Shown: piece after piece, positions 36,568 to 43,450 of the stretch
Position numbering within the stretch: the first letter of the stretch is position 1
Layout: each line of letters opens with the position of its first letter
IMG/VR virus record: IMGVR_UViG_3300020156_000023
Coordinates: 36,411 to 100,410 of that record
DNA from: a virus
Strand: one strand, 5' to 3'
Length of the DNA: 64,000 bases
Made by a program: the position numbers and the translations under genes
Notes under the pieces: generated by a model
Database searches by the model: none
What the model was told of the DNA's origin: nothing
What the model saw: only the letters and a program-made list of their open reading frames with translations

Positions 36568-36910
36568 CTATCTCTAGTTTAAATTGATAACCTTGTGAAT
36601 CTCCTTTAGGAATCAATATAGGAATTATTTTTAATTCCCTGTCTGTTTCTGTAATGAAACCTTTCTCTTTTAACTGGTCCAGATAATTACCCAAACCCCC
36701 CGCAGATATTCCTAACTTCTGTCTTACAATCTTTCTACCTGAAGTACCAAAGGGGTCTTGAGCTATATCTCCCTGGAGAGACATAAAAGCAGCTAATACT
36801 TCTGCTTCCTTAGGTGTCATTTGTTTAGGTAGAATGTGGTTGATAATTAAGAGGTGCTTCTTATAGTACTCCTCTCTTGTTAATCTCAATGCTTTTCTGA
36901 TTATTTCCAT
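36557..36910 (-). CDS. Winged-helix DNA-binding protein, 117 aa
   Basis: The part from TPKEAEVLAAFMSLQGDI to YLDQLKEKGFITET reads as helix-turn-helix plus wing, with KLGISAGGLGNYLDQLKEKG as the recognition region, ending in a beta hairpin. The start is basic (MEIIRKALRLTREEYYKKHL). As the second gene of the leftward arm it is a good candidate for a regulator of late transcription. Its position 1 bp behind the first gene implies coexpression. Confidence 0.75.
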   Translation of the reverse strand: MEIIRKALRLTREEYYKKHLLIINHILPKQMTPKEAEVLAAFMSLQGDIAQDPFGTSGRKIVRQKLGISAGGLGNYLDQLKEKGFITETDRELKIIPILIPKGDSQGYQFKLEIDGE

Positions 36911-36911
36911 T

Positions 36912-37226
36912 TCATTCTATAAAATTTTGAATTGTTTGTGTGAATATTTCCATACTAGTTTGGAACTCTTTGTGTGTCATAAAAAATTTAAAGTCCCTCA
37001 TAGTTCCCCAATCTGTATATCTTGTGTTAATCATACAATGTATAATTTCCATTACCTCGTGTGCTATTACTCCAAATACACTACTAGGGTCTTTCTCCAG
37101 ATGTTCTGTTCCTATAATTATTTCTCTATTTTCATATGAGAAACTTCCTCCTGCTTCCTTCTTATCATACTTAACTGTAAATAGGTGGTGACCTATTTGT
37201 ACCTTCTTTGGGAATTTTAATTTCAT
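36912..37226 (-). CDS. Putative zincin-like protein, 104 aa
   Basis: The sequence VIAHEVMEIIHCMI resembles the active-site helix of metalloproteases, but it reads HEVME-IIH and not the canonical HExxH, so catalysis is uncertain. The N-terminal beta region (VQIGHHLFTVKYD) and short length match small phage zincin-like proteins often found near the start of a late operon. It is the first gene behind the leftward promoter at 37242-37278. Confidence 0.6.
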   Translation of the reverse strand: MKLKFPKKVQIGHHLFTVKYDKKEAGGSFSYENREIIIGTEHLEKDPSSVFGVIAHEVMEIIHCMINTRYTDWGTMRDFKFFMTHKEFQTSMEIFTQTIQNFIE

Positions 37227-37241
37227 ATACTATTATTTTGA

Positions 37242-37278
37242 TTTATGCAAAGCTATGAACTAATTTTTAATTACGCAA
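37242..37278 (-). promoter_or_regulatory. Leftward Bacteroidota-type promoter for the structural arm
   Basis: On the minus strand TTGCG (from 37278) is followed after 20 nt by TAGCTTTG (37255-37248), a close match to the TTG / TAnnTTTG promoter of Bacteroidota. Transcription would start near 37242, about 16 nt before the first gene of the structural arm. Confidence 0.7.
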
Positions 37279-37346
37279 TATTAATCTGAAAAATTTTAAA
37301 TAAAAATATTAATTACAACTAATAGCAAAAAAAGTTATTCTAAAAC

Positions 37347-37377
37347 TTGATTATGTCATTTTAAATCGGTACCTTTG
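37347..37377 (+). promoter_or_regulatory. Rightward Bacteroidota-type promoter
   Basis: TTGA (37347) and TACCTTTG (37370-37377) are separated by 19 nt, the best promoter match in the divergent region. Transcription would begin near 37380-37384, giving the short terminated RNA immediately downstream. The phage would be read by host RNA polymerase here. Confidence 0.75.
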
Positions 37378-37378
37378 T

Positions 37379-37521
37379 CCCAGGTTCAAAGAACTTGAAA
37401 CCTGTAAGGTTTTCGAGGATGGTGTGTTTATAAGAGAGGAAGGAACCTTTTGTGCCTCTCGCTGGAATGAGCTTAGTTATAAGAATAGTTATCAGGGATG
37501 TAGAAATACATCCCTTTTTTT
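37379..37521 (+). ncRNA. Short terminated noncoding RNA or attenuated leader of the early region
   Basis: The region starts at the promoter above and ends in a perfect 8-bp GAAA-looped terminator (GGGATGTA GAAA TACATCCC) followed by seven T. Inside are a hairpin (CAGGTT... AACCTG) right at the 5' end and two mutually exclusive pairings (AAGGTT/AACCTT and GAGAGG/CCTCTC), so the RNA may switch between two folds. No convincing reading frame lies within it. It could be a trans-acting small RNA or a leader that controls read-through into the early genes. Confidence 0.7.
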
Positions 37522-37723
37522 ATTCCTATACTTCTGCTATTTCTCAGAAACCCTAATAGTATTACAGTATCCACCCACTTATTCACCCACCCAAAATTTT
37601 TTATAAAATAAAATTTTTTAGAGAGTTTACTTATATGTGAACCTCCCTAGAACAAGGTACCCCTACTTATTTTTGAGAGGAACTCCCCCGTCACTTCTAA
37701 TACTAACTTAAATTTTCTCGCGC

Positions 37724-37891
37724 ATGAAAACATTCTTAGCTATCATAGGTACACTATGTGTCATAGCTCTATCTTTAATCTCTTGGTACACTCAGAGTGT
37801 ACTATGTTACATCATGCTATGCATACTATCTATGGTACTGTTAGCATGGTGGTTTAAGGTACACATCTTAGATGTACTTAATGAAGACTAA
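37724..37891 (+). CDS. Small membrane protein, 55 aa
   Basis: A short frame (MKTFLAIIGTLCVIALSLIS) with two hydrophobic segments separated by WYTQSV, and a short polar tail ending LDVLNED. The start follows an A/T-rich leader. No family is recognised; small membrane proteins in the early region of phages often modify the host envelope or exclude rivals, which is only a suggestion. The preceding 37522-37723 stretch holds no gene that I can support. Confidence 0.6.
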   Translation: MKTFLAIIGTLCVIALSLISWYTQSVLCYIMLCILSMVLLAWWFKVHILDVLNED

Positions 37892-37930
37892 ATACCCACA
37901 CTTATTATTGAACCAATTAAATCTTATCTT

Positions 37931-38029
37931 ATGGCCCGTACAATCTACACTAATGAAGACCTTGAAACTACAGTCCGTGAGGATGTAGTACTATTTGATA
38001 ATGGACATGTTATACATGTTATACAATAA
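37931..38029 (+). CDS. Very small hypothetical protein, 32 aa
   Basis: A 32-codon frame (MARTIYTNEDLETTVREDVV) between two better genes, 17 bp before the next start. It has no recognisable motif. Its position and spacing in the early array are the only support. Confidence 0.4.
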   Translation: MARTIYTNEDLETTVREDVVLFDNGHVIHVIQ

Positions 38030-38046
38030 CTCTAAACAATACTACT

Positions 38047-38325
38047 ATGGCAATTAATCTTACTATCACTGATGATAAACTACAAGATGCATTTAACTCA
38101 CATCTTGACAAACTACTTGAAACAGATAATTATAACAATCCTGTTAAGAAGTGTATGGAGGAGTTATTGGGTTATTCAGGTTCTATGCGTGGAGAATTGG
38201 GTACTAAGATAAAAGAGTTCTTAGCTATCCAAATGGATACACCTGAATTCCAAGCACAATTAGGTACAGCTATAGCTAATGAAATGGCTAAAAGAGCTGT
38301 TGATGCTTTGAATAAAAGCAAATAA
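38047..38325 (+). CDS. Hypothetical helical protein, 92 aa
   Basis: A helical protein (MAINLTITDDKLQDAFNSHL) with alternating charged and hydrophobic residues and an Ala-rich end (TAIANEMAKRAVDALNKSK). No signal or motif. It is followed by a hairpin at 38350-38380. Early expression is implied by its place behind the rightward promoter. Confidence 0.65.
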   Translation: MAINLTITDDKLQDAFNSHLDKLLETDNYNNPVKKCMEELLGYSGSMRGELGTKIKEFLAIQMDTPEFQAQLGTAIANEMAKRAVDALNKSK

Positions 38326-38349
38326 AAAAGGTAATGTAATACTATTATA

Positions 38350-38380
38350 GTCTCTGAGGAATCTATGGTTTCTCAGAGAC
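38350..38380 (+). terminator. Hairpin after the 92-residue gene
   Basis: A perfect 9-bp stem GTCTCTGAG/CTCAGAGAC with a 13-nt loop lies 24 bp after the stop. No T-run follows directly, so it may stabilise the mRNA end or be processed rather than terminate. Confidence 0.5.
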
Positions 38381-38458
38381 ATTATAGCATTATAGAGTCC
38401 ACACTAATTACCCTCACTTATTTTTGACTTATTATTTAATCACATAATCTTATCAATC

Positions 38459-38824
38459 ATGGAAAGAGTTGAATTCAATGCAGTTGTTACAGGTGCTCCA
38501 TCACAGACTTTTAACAAGTCTAATGGAGGTAGTTATGTTCTACAGAACTGTAAAATCACCAATGCAGGGCCTTTAAAAGGTACAGTAGTTTCTGGTACAA
38601 GGACTACTAAAAATGCTAATGGGGATGAGAAAGAAGTGGTACCTGTTGGTACTGAAGTTAAACTGTTCCTTACAAGGGTGCCATCTGATACCCATGCTGG
38701 AGGTTACATGAACTTCTTTGAGATTAGTACTGGCCTAAGTGCTTCTCAGGATGAGCTTAATGCATTGCTTAATGCACATGTTGGTTCTCAGGTTGAGGGT
38801 CAGCTTGCTTCACAGCAACTATAA
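38459..38824 (+). CDS. Small beta-rich protein, possibly OB-fold, 121 aa
   Basis: The sequence MERVEFNAVVTGAPSQTFNK has alternating beta strands and glycine turns and continues through TEVKLFLTRVPSDT to a helical acidic C-terminus, which is reminiscent of small single-stranded nucleic-acid-binding OB folds. This is from pattern only. A very strong terminator follows 23 bp after the stop, so it may be a well-expressed early protein. Confidence 0.6.
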   Translation: MERVEFNAVVTGAPSQTFNKSNGGSYVLQNCKITNAGPLKGTVVSGTRTTKNANGDEKEVVPVGTEVKLFLTRVPSDTHAGGYMNFFEISTGLSASQDELNALLNAHVGSQVEGQLASQQL

Positions 38825-38847
38825 GCTTACTCACAATGAATGATATT

Positions 38848-38880
38848 ACAGGTAGTCTACGGACTACCTGTTTTATTTTT
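38848..38880 (+). terminator. Strong intrinsic terminator
   Basis: A perfect 10-bp stem ACAGGTAGTC/GACTACCTGT with a TACG tetraloop is followed by TTTATTTTT. It ends the first early transcription unit. Confidence 0.92.
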
Positions 38881-38889
38881 GTAGAGGTT

Positions 38890-39034
38890 GTGATGCTACG
38901 CATCACTGGTGTACTCAGATGAGTTAAATCTCCACGTATAACTACGTTGTACAAGTTCATTCTGTATTGTTGTCACTGTGTGTATACATAGTTGTACTAC
39001 TTCACATATAACTACGTAGTTTATGTTCATTTTA
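38890..39034 (+). repeat. Gene-free stretch with a hairpin and an imperfect direct repeat
   Basis: Between 38881 and 39152 there is no gene that I can support. It contains a 7-bp hairpin (GTGATGC TAC GCATCAC, 38890-38906) and a roughly 34-nt imperfect direct repeat, about 38935-38968 and 39004-39037, each with TATAACTACGT followed by GTTCATT. The repeats could be protein-binding sites or origin-type iterons; two copies are too few to judge. Confidence 0.4.
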
Positions 39035-39152
39035 TATGATTTGTGTGATTTATTTTGTTTGTGTTTATGTGTAAAGGAGTACACATACTATCAAATAACA
39101 CCTAAATTCATTCTAATCAAAAACAACACTACATATATAATATAGCCAAATC

Positions 39153-39401
39153 ATGAATACAACCAAATACAGACAATCACAATCATTTACTGCTAAAGAA
39201 CAGCAAATATATGATTGGTATAGGGAATATGGTGCTAAAAATGGTCACATTTTATTAAAAGACTATATAAATAGTAGATATGTACCATTAGAACACAAGA
39301 AAGTGGCTGAAATAGCATTAAGAGATTATGAATCAGTGTTATTTGATACTTATCAATTAAATACTAAATTACATAAGAACCATGCTATAATTGATAATTA
39401 A
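39153..39401 (+). CDS. Hypothetical protein, 82 aa
   Basis: The protein (MNTTKYRQSQSFTAKEQQIY) is polar and basic, helical in the middle (DWYREYGAKNGHILLKDYIN). No family recognised. It is followed after 2 nt by a tRNA-like hairpin. Confidence 0.6.
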   Translation: MNTTKYRQSQSFTAKEQQIYDWYREYGAKNGHILLKDYINSRYVPLEHKKVAEIALRDYESVLFDTYQLNTKLHKNHAIIDN

Positions 39402-39403
39402 GC

Positions 39404-39466
39404 TTAAAATAGAGTGGTATAATTGGTAAAACTGCAGATAAGTCCCAATGGCCTGCTCTATTTTAA
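39404..39466 (+). ncRNA. tRNA-like hairpin RNA or tRNA relic
   Basis: A perfect 11-bp stem (TTAAAATAGAG/CTCTATTTTAA) encloses GGTATAATTGGTAAAAC, which reads exactly like a tRNA D-arm (compare the tRNA-Gln of this phage), then a remnant of 25 nt. There is no T-arm with TTCRA, so it is not a functional tRNA. It may be a degenerated tRNA, a tRNA mimic, or a terminator that captured a tRNA fragment. Confidence 0.5.
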
Positions 39467-39481
39467 AATATAATTAAAGCA

Positions 39482-39823
39482 ATGAATATAGAATCATTAT
39501 ATCTTAGCATTTTAAATAATTTCAATAATTATATTGAAATGCTATATACTCAAGCTATGAGTAAACTCTTATCAGAGGATGTGAAAGATAGTAATAAGCT
39601 TATTAATGAAGAGCTTATTGAAAACTATTTAAAGAGAAGAGGATATGTAGCTAACTACATATTGGGTAAGAGAATCATGATAAAGGATTTCACTTGTGTA
39701 TATGTACACAATAAATATATAGAGATATGGCATGATATTCCTAATAAGTATACATCAGTGTTCATAACTCAGAGTTATCTAACCAATTTACCAATTACTC
39801 TTAACTATATGGAGAGAGTATAA
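39482..39823 (+). CDS. Hypothetical protein, 113 aa
   Basis: A Tyr/Asn/Leu-rich protein (MNIESLYLSILNNFNNYIEM) with helical N-terminal half and beta-rich C-terminal half. No signal or motif. It is followed 13 bp later by a small membrane protein, likely in one unit. Confidence 0.6.
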   Translation: MNIESLYLSILNNFNNYIEMLYTQAMSKLLSEDVKDSNKLINEELIENYLKRRGYVANYILGKRIMIKDFTCVYVHNKYIEIWHDIPNKYTSVFITQSYLTNLPITLNYMERV

Positions 39824-39836
39824 TAAATAAGTAATT

Positions 39837-40013
39837 ATGAATAAAAATATAAAAGCAGGACTATTAACTTTATTGTGTATATTAATATTCTTAGGTATAA
39901 TATGGTTAATGGTTAACTTTACAAAAACAATAATACTAGTTTTTGCTTTGTTGATGATATGTGTATTTATATACCTTGTATTTAATATAATAAAAAAAGA
40001 TTATTTAGATTAA
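39837..40013 (+). CDS. Small two-helix membrane protein, 58 aa
   Basis: The frame MNKNIKAGLLTLLCILIFLG continues with two hydrophobic helices separated by NFTKT and ends with a basic tail (IIKKDYLD). This is a typical small phage membrane protein, superinfection exclusion or host-envelope factor by analogy. It is immediately upstream of the large structured RNA. Confidence 0.6.
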   Translation: MNKNIKAGLLTLLCILIFLGIIWLMVNFTKTIILVFALLMICVFIYLVFNIIKKDYLD

Positions 40014-40680
40014 ACTCTTGTTCAATTGCAGGTAAACTAAATCTTAGAAAGCATCACATATTAATAATGGAGTTGTTATTGGCTCAAGGTGCAACCTTGC
40101 AAGAGTTTATTAATATATTAATCCTCTAACTGAAGATAGACAGTAATACGGACTAATCTCTGGGTTATGTTGGTGCACATAAAAGTGCACATTACACTAC
40201 TGCCAAGAGTAGGTTGTTTATTGTAAGCTATTGATTAGGGCAGACAATTATTTGTGCAGTCATTCAGCTATAGATGAAGGCTTCCCTAACAAAAGTCCAC
40301 TTGGAAATGGATTGGAGGATTTTTAATAATATAGCTAAGAATTAGGTAAAAGTTCCTATAAAGAGAAGCGGACTCTTCTTAGCTTATAATATAACTCTCA
40401 TAACAGGTGTCACATCACAGCCCTGAAAGAACAGAGATACTATTATTGAACCAGTATAAACATTAAGATGTAGCTACTGAGGGGTGAGGGTAATCCATTA
40501 GGCTAAGGTAGTATCAACCCTTTATTCTAAGACTAACAGTAGTAGAGCTTATGAGAGTTTTTAATATAGAATGTAAGATGAGGAGGTAAGTAGGGGAGTA
40601 AAAAGTAAGATTGACTATCATACTATATGAGCTGAAAGGAATAAGGGGTTTAGTCAACTGTGTAGTCTTACATTTTTAAA
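40014..40680 (+). ncRNA. Large ornate structured noncoding RNA, about 660 nt, class unknown
   Basis: No reading frame of note occurs, but many perfect helices can be traced: ATATTAATAA/TTATTAATAT (40058-40067 with 40107-40116) closing over CAAGGT-GCA-ACCTTG; GTGCAC hairpin at 40173-40190; GCTAAGAA/TTCTTAGC (40334-40383) forming a three-way junction; AACTCTCATAA/TTATGAGAGTT (40393-40403 with 40549-40559) enclosing GATACTA/TAGTATC (40436 with 40509); and AATGTAAGA/TCTTACATT (40570 with 40666) enclosing TTGACT/AGTCAA and a TATGA hairpin, followed by TTTTTAAA. This nested architecture has the size range of GOLLD, ROOL or similar giant phage-associated RNAs, but I cannot assign it to any of them. 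Confidence 0.75.
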
Positions 40681-40712
40681 TATAATTTATTAATCTTAAA
40701 AACTAAATAAAA

Positions 40713-40802
40713 GTGAAACAAAACAATCAAACACAGTCAGATATTGCATTACAAATACAACAAGGTATTGATAATGTTAATAATGAAATATACAATTTCT
40801 GA
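40713..40802 (+). CDS. Possible 29-residue protein with GTG start
   Basis: The frame (MKQNNQTQSDIALQIQQGID) starts at GTG and ends 2 nt before the next ATG. Its polar, Gln/Asn-rich composition and tight spacing to the next gene are the only support. Confidence 0.35.
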   Translation: MKQNNQTQSDIALQIQQGIDNVNNEIYNF

Positions 40803-40804
40803 GT

Positions 40805-41065
40805 ATGGAAATAGTATCTATAATAATAGTAGTTCTATTTATGATAGGACTCTATACAGTATGTTTTGCTATGCCCTATACAATATATAGGTTTGAGAAA
40901 CTTCATACAATACGCATGAAGGTAATAAAACGCTCTCGTCACTTACTTCCATATATACCAGACAGAAGTAAGATTAGTTTATTTAATTTCTGGTATCCTG
41001 ATGAGGATAAGATAATGCGTATGGCAAGGCAGAAGTATAGATATCACAAACATTTAAATTCTTAA
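40805..41065 (+). CDS. Small membrane protein, 86 aa
   Basis: An N-terminal membrane segment (MEIVSIIIVVLFMIGLYTVC) is followed by a basic cytoplasmic part rich in Arg, Lys and Tyr (RMKVIKRSRHLL). No homologous family recognised. It lies at the head of a compact small-gene operon with 3 bp to the next gene. Confidence 0.65.
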   Translation: MEIVSIIIVVLFMIGLYTVCFAMPYTIYRFEKLHTIRMKVIKRSRHLLPYIPDRSKISLFNFWYPDEDKIMRMARQKYRYHKHLNS

Positions 41066-41068
41066 GTT

Positions 41069-41509
41069 ATGGAATATGTTAATAGAATAATAGCTGCTGA
41101 TATAGGTCGTAAAGTATCTTGTATGATACAAGGTAGAGAAGTTATGGGAGAGATTGCTTATAAGAATGGAATTTTCTATATTTTACAAGATTTTAAAGAT
41201 GGAATGAAAATCTCACCACATCTTAGAAAGGGTTATAAATATTCTTGGTGTATTGCTGATGGCTCACCAAGTAGTCTTAGAAGTAATGATGTTACGAAAC
41301 TAATCTTTCGAGATGACCATAGTGGATATCACAAAATGCCTATACCAATAGGTATGGATAGTCATTCAAGAGGATATTATATCAATAAGTGGAGAGATAT
41401 AGATATGGATAGAGCTCATATAGACAAGGATATACCTGAGAAAAATGAGCCTCAGTCCATACAATTAATGAGTAATTATGAACCTTTAATAATAAATCAA
41501 AATGAGTAG
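41069..41509 (+). CDS. Hypothetical protein, 146 aa
   Basis: The protein (MEYVNRIIAADIGRKVSCMI) is mixed alpha/beta. It begins with a strand-rich part (GREVMGEIAYKNGIFYILQD) and has a DDHSGYHKMP segment and an acidic C-terminus. It overlaps the following gene by 8 nt. Function unknown. Confidence 0.6.
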   Translation: MEYVNRIIAADIGRKVSCMIQGREVMGEIAYKNGIFYILQDFKDGMKISPHLRKGYKYSWCIADGSPSSLRSNDVTKLIFRDDHSGYHKMPIPIGMDSHSRGYYINKWRDIDMDRAHIDKDIPEKNEPQSIQLMSNYEPLIINQNE

Positions 41510-41801
41510 TAGATTTTCATTTTCAGCACTATATCGTGCTACAGAAGAGGCTATGCAAGCTATAAAAGAGCCTTTTGTTTTAAACAAGAACAAAAGAGCT
41601 GTTGATTCAGCAATTGATTCAGCTGAAACCCAGAAAATAGATGCAGAAGAAAAGCTTGAAAAAGAGCTTGCTATTGTAGCTAAGGGAGAAGTTATCAATG
41701 TGAACAAAGTGCTTCAACTAAGACAGACTATCAAAAATGCTGAGCTTACAGTTGTAGAGCTTAAGGCATTCAAAGATGAGTTCTTTGCTAAGGAAGACTA
41801 A
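41502..41801 (+). CDS. Small coiled-coil protein, 99 aa
   Basis: The protein (MSSRFSFSALYRATEEAMQA) is almost entirely helical with heptads from residue 30 onward. It overlaps upstream by 8 nt and its stop overlaps the next start by 1 nt. It could be a partner or chaperone of another early protein; nothing more specific is visible. Confidence 0.65.
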   Translation: MSSRFSFSALYRATEEAMQAIKEPFVLNKNKRAVDSAIDSAETQKIDAEEKLEKELAIVAKGEVINVNKVLQLRQTIKNAELTVVELKAFKDEFFAKED

Positions 41802-42028
41802 TGAAGAAACTCATGCTTCTAATAGTTATACTACTTATATGTAGTAGTAGCTATGCAGATAGACCTACAGATGGACCACCAGGACAAGAAGACACAAACT
41901 TTTGTGATGAACACCCTAATCATCCATTATGTGGGGGTGATGAAGCTCCAATAGATGACTATGTACTCTCAGCATTTGCTGTAATGGTATTATTTATGTC
42001 AATTTATTATCGCAGAAAGAGGGACTGA
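41801..42028 (+). CDS. Exported single-pass protein with C-terminal membrane anchor, 75 aa
   Basis: A signal peptide (MKKLMLLIVILLICSSSYAD) is followed by a Pro/Gly/Asp-rich linker with two Cys (FCDEHPNHPLCGG) and a membrane segment ending in the basic tail YYRRKRD. The arrangement resembles small surface-sorted proteins of Bacteroidota, so it was probably taken from or targeted to such a host. Possible envelope role. Confidence 0.65.
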   Translation: MKKLMLLIVILLICSSSYADRPTDGPPGQEDTNFCDEHPNHPLCGGDEAPIDDYVLSAFAVMVLFMSIYYRRKRD

Positions 42029-42059
42029 TTATATATTCATAAACAATAAACTTAATAAC

Positions 42060-42355
42060 TTCACAAGATATTGAGTGCACCAGTTTTCCTATTATTTACT
42101 TGGAAAAGGCTCATGATTACACACTAAAGACTCTTGTAGGTACAGTGACCAGTATGATTAAGACCAGGAAATACCTCGCGGGTTAAAAGGAATAAATAAT
42201 AGGTTTTAGGTGTAAAATACAAACTAATTAAAGATGAATAGTATACGAGGTTCTGCTATATTATATTAAAATAATATGATATAGATATAATAGAAAATAT
42301 AAGTATAAGAGAATTTGAGGGAGTATGTATGAGTAACATCTTGTACTCCCTTTTA
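42060..42355 (+). ncRNA. Second structured noncoding RNA with a terminator, class unknown
   Basis: No gene is present between 42029 and 42398. A perfect 11-bp helix CCTATTATTTA/TAAATAATAGG (42088 with 42193) is extended by TGCACC/GGTGTA (42076 with 42209) across an internal loop, and encloses AGGTA/TACCT (42138 with 42172). A 13-bp nearly perfect hairpin lies at 42256-42284. The element ends with GGGAGTA/TACTCCC (42319 with 42344)-TTTTAA, a terminator. A Y-RNA-like partner for the TROVE protein encoded 4.5 kb downstream is one possibility. Confidence 0.65.
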
Positions 42356-42398
42356 ATACATTTCATCATCAATAATAACAATCTAAATAATTATAACA

Positions 42399-42803
42399 AT
42401 GAAAAAATTCCTATCAATTGCTATTTTATCCTTAACATTAGGATTGAATAGCTGTAGTACAGATGATTCTGCAGCTACAACAAATAATATTGTTGTTCCA
42501 GACCCTAATGAGCCTAACGAATTGAATTATACACTTCGTATTGAGGTTGACAGGGTAATGGACTACATTCGTGTAGATATTAAGAATGATGAAGGAGAAA
42601 TCCTTGAAACAGATTATGTTGAAGACCAGTGGCAATCTAATGTCATTATAAATATAGGTACCAATCTAACAATTACTATGTACTCTGAGGGTAACTATTT
42701 CTCAGGATACTATAAACTGTTAGAGGGTTCAGGGCCTATAGAAATAGAGAGCCAGGAGGTACAAGAAACCTTTCAGTTATTTACTGCAAACTTGAATTAT
42801 TAA
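42399..42803 (+). CDS. Lipoprotein, 134 aa
   Basis: Signal peptide with lipobox (MKKFLSIAILSLTLGLNSCS, Cys at residue 19) followed by a Ser/Asp/Thr linker and a beta-rich C-terminal domain. This would be a membrane-attached periplasmic or surface lipoprotein in the infected cell. Such early lipoproteins often block receptors against other phages, which is a suggestion here. Confidence 0.75.
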   Translation: MKKFLSIAILSLTLGLNSCSTDDSAATTNNIVVPDPNEPNELNYTLRIEVDRVMDYIRVDIKNDEGEILETDYVEDQWQSNVIINIGTNLTITMYSEGNYFSGYYKLLEGSGPIEIESQEVQETFQLFTANLNY

Positions 42804-42819
42804 CTCTAAATATATAATC

Positions 42820-43224
42820 ATGGAAAAGATTCCAGTTAATGTTACCCATGGAACAGGTAACACGTATCTTGCTTTAGGCTTGCCTGACACCCCTGAGTTC
42901 AAAGAAGAACTATCTGCAAAATGTGTTGCAATCACTGATAAGTTCATTGAAGCTGCTGAGGCTGAAGATAAACAAGCTTACACCAGGTCTCACTTTGCTG
43001 AAGATATTATTAATACATTTTCTGCAGCTGAAATCCTGGTTTTTGCTATGGGCTACTTTGAAAGTACTGCTGAGCAGATAGCAAAGAAAAGAGCTATGGT
43101 ATCAGGCCTTGAAGGTGTTATGAAAACACTTGAAGAGACGTTGAAGAGCAGAGGTGTTGATGTAGAGGCCATGAAAGCCAACATTGAAAAAGAGTTGGAA
43201 GCTTCTAAAGCACAGAGTAATTAA
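42820..43224 (+). CDS. Hypothetical helical protein, 134 aa
   Basis: The protein (MEKIPVNVTHGTGNTYLALG) has a beta start, then long helices with Ala/Glu/Lys. No motif recognised. A strong terminator follows directly after it, so it ends a unit. Confidence 0.65.
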   Translation: MEKIPVNVTHGTGNTYLALGLPDTPEFKEELSAKCVAITDKFIEAAEAEDKQAYTRSHFAEDIINTFSAAEILVFAMGYFESTAEQIAKKRAMVSGLEGVMKTLEETLKSRGVDVEAMKANIEKELEASKAQSN

Positions 43225-43230
43225 TTACAC

Positions 43231-43257
43231 AAAAGGGGTTAGAAATAACCCCTTTTT
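43231..43257 (+). terminator. Intrinsic terminator
   Basis: An 11-bp perfect stem AAAAGGGGTTA/TAACCCCTTTT with a GAAA tetraloop and five T lies 6 bp after the stop of the 134-residue gene. Confidence 0.92.
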
Positions 43258-43271
43258 AACTACAAAAACAA

Positions 43272-43448
43272 ATGTTTAAATTTCATTTCTCATATAAAGA
43301 CCCTAATGTTATAGACAGGTTTTTCCTAAGGGGTCATAATGTATATCTATCTAAAGATGATATCATTAAAGCTATTGAGCAATTTAGGGAAGATAAGCCT
43401 GATTGTGAAATAGAGGGAATATTAAAAACAAAAATAGAAGAAAAATAA
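43272..43448 (+). CDS. Small hypothetical protein, 58 aa
   Basis: A small frame (MFKFHFSYKDPNVIDRFFLR) with aromatic N-terminus and charged helical C-terminus, 2 nt before the AAA+ gene and therefore probably coupled to it. No known family. Confidence 0.55.
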   Translation: MFKFHFSYKDPNVIDRFFLRGHNVYLSKDDIIKAIEQFREDKPDCEIEGILKTKIEEK

Positions 43449-43450
43449 CA

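Noticed and set aside
36912-37226. Calling the first leftward gene a functional metalloprotease
   Set aside because: The motif is HEVMEIIH, not HExxH, so catalytic competence is not supported.
37424-37606. Open reading frame across the short RNA at the divergence point
   Set aside because: It runs through a perfect terminator hairpin and has no sensible protein character.
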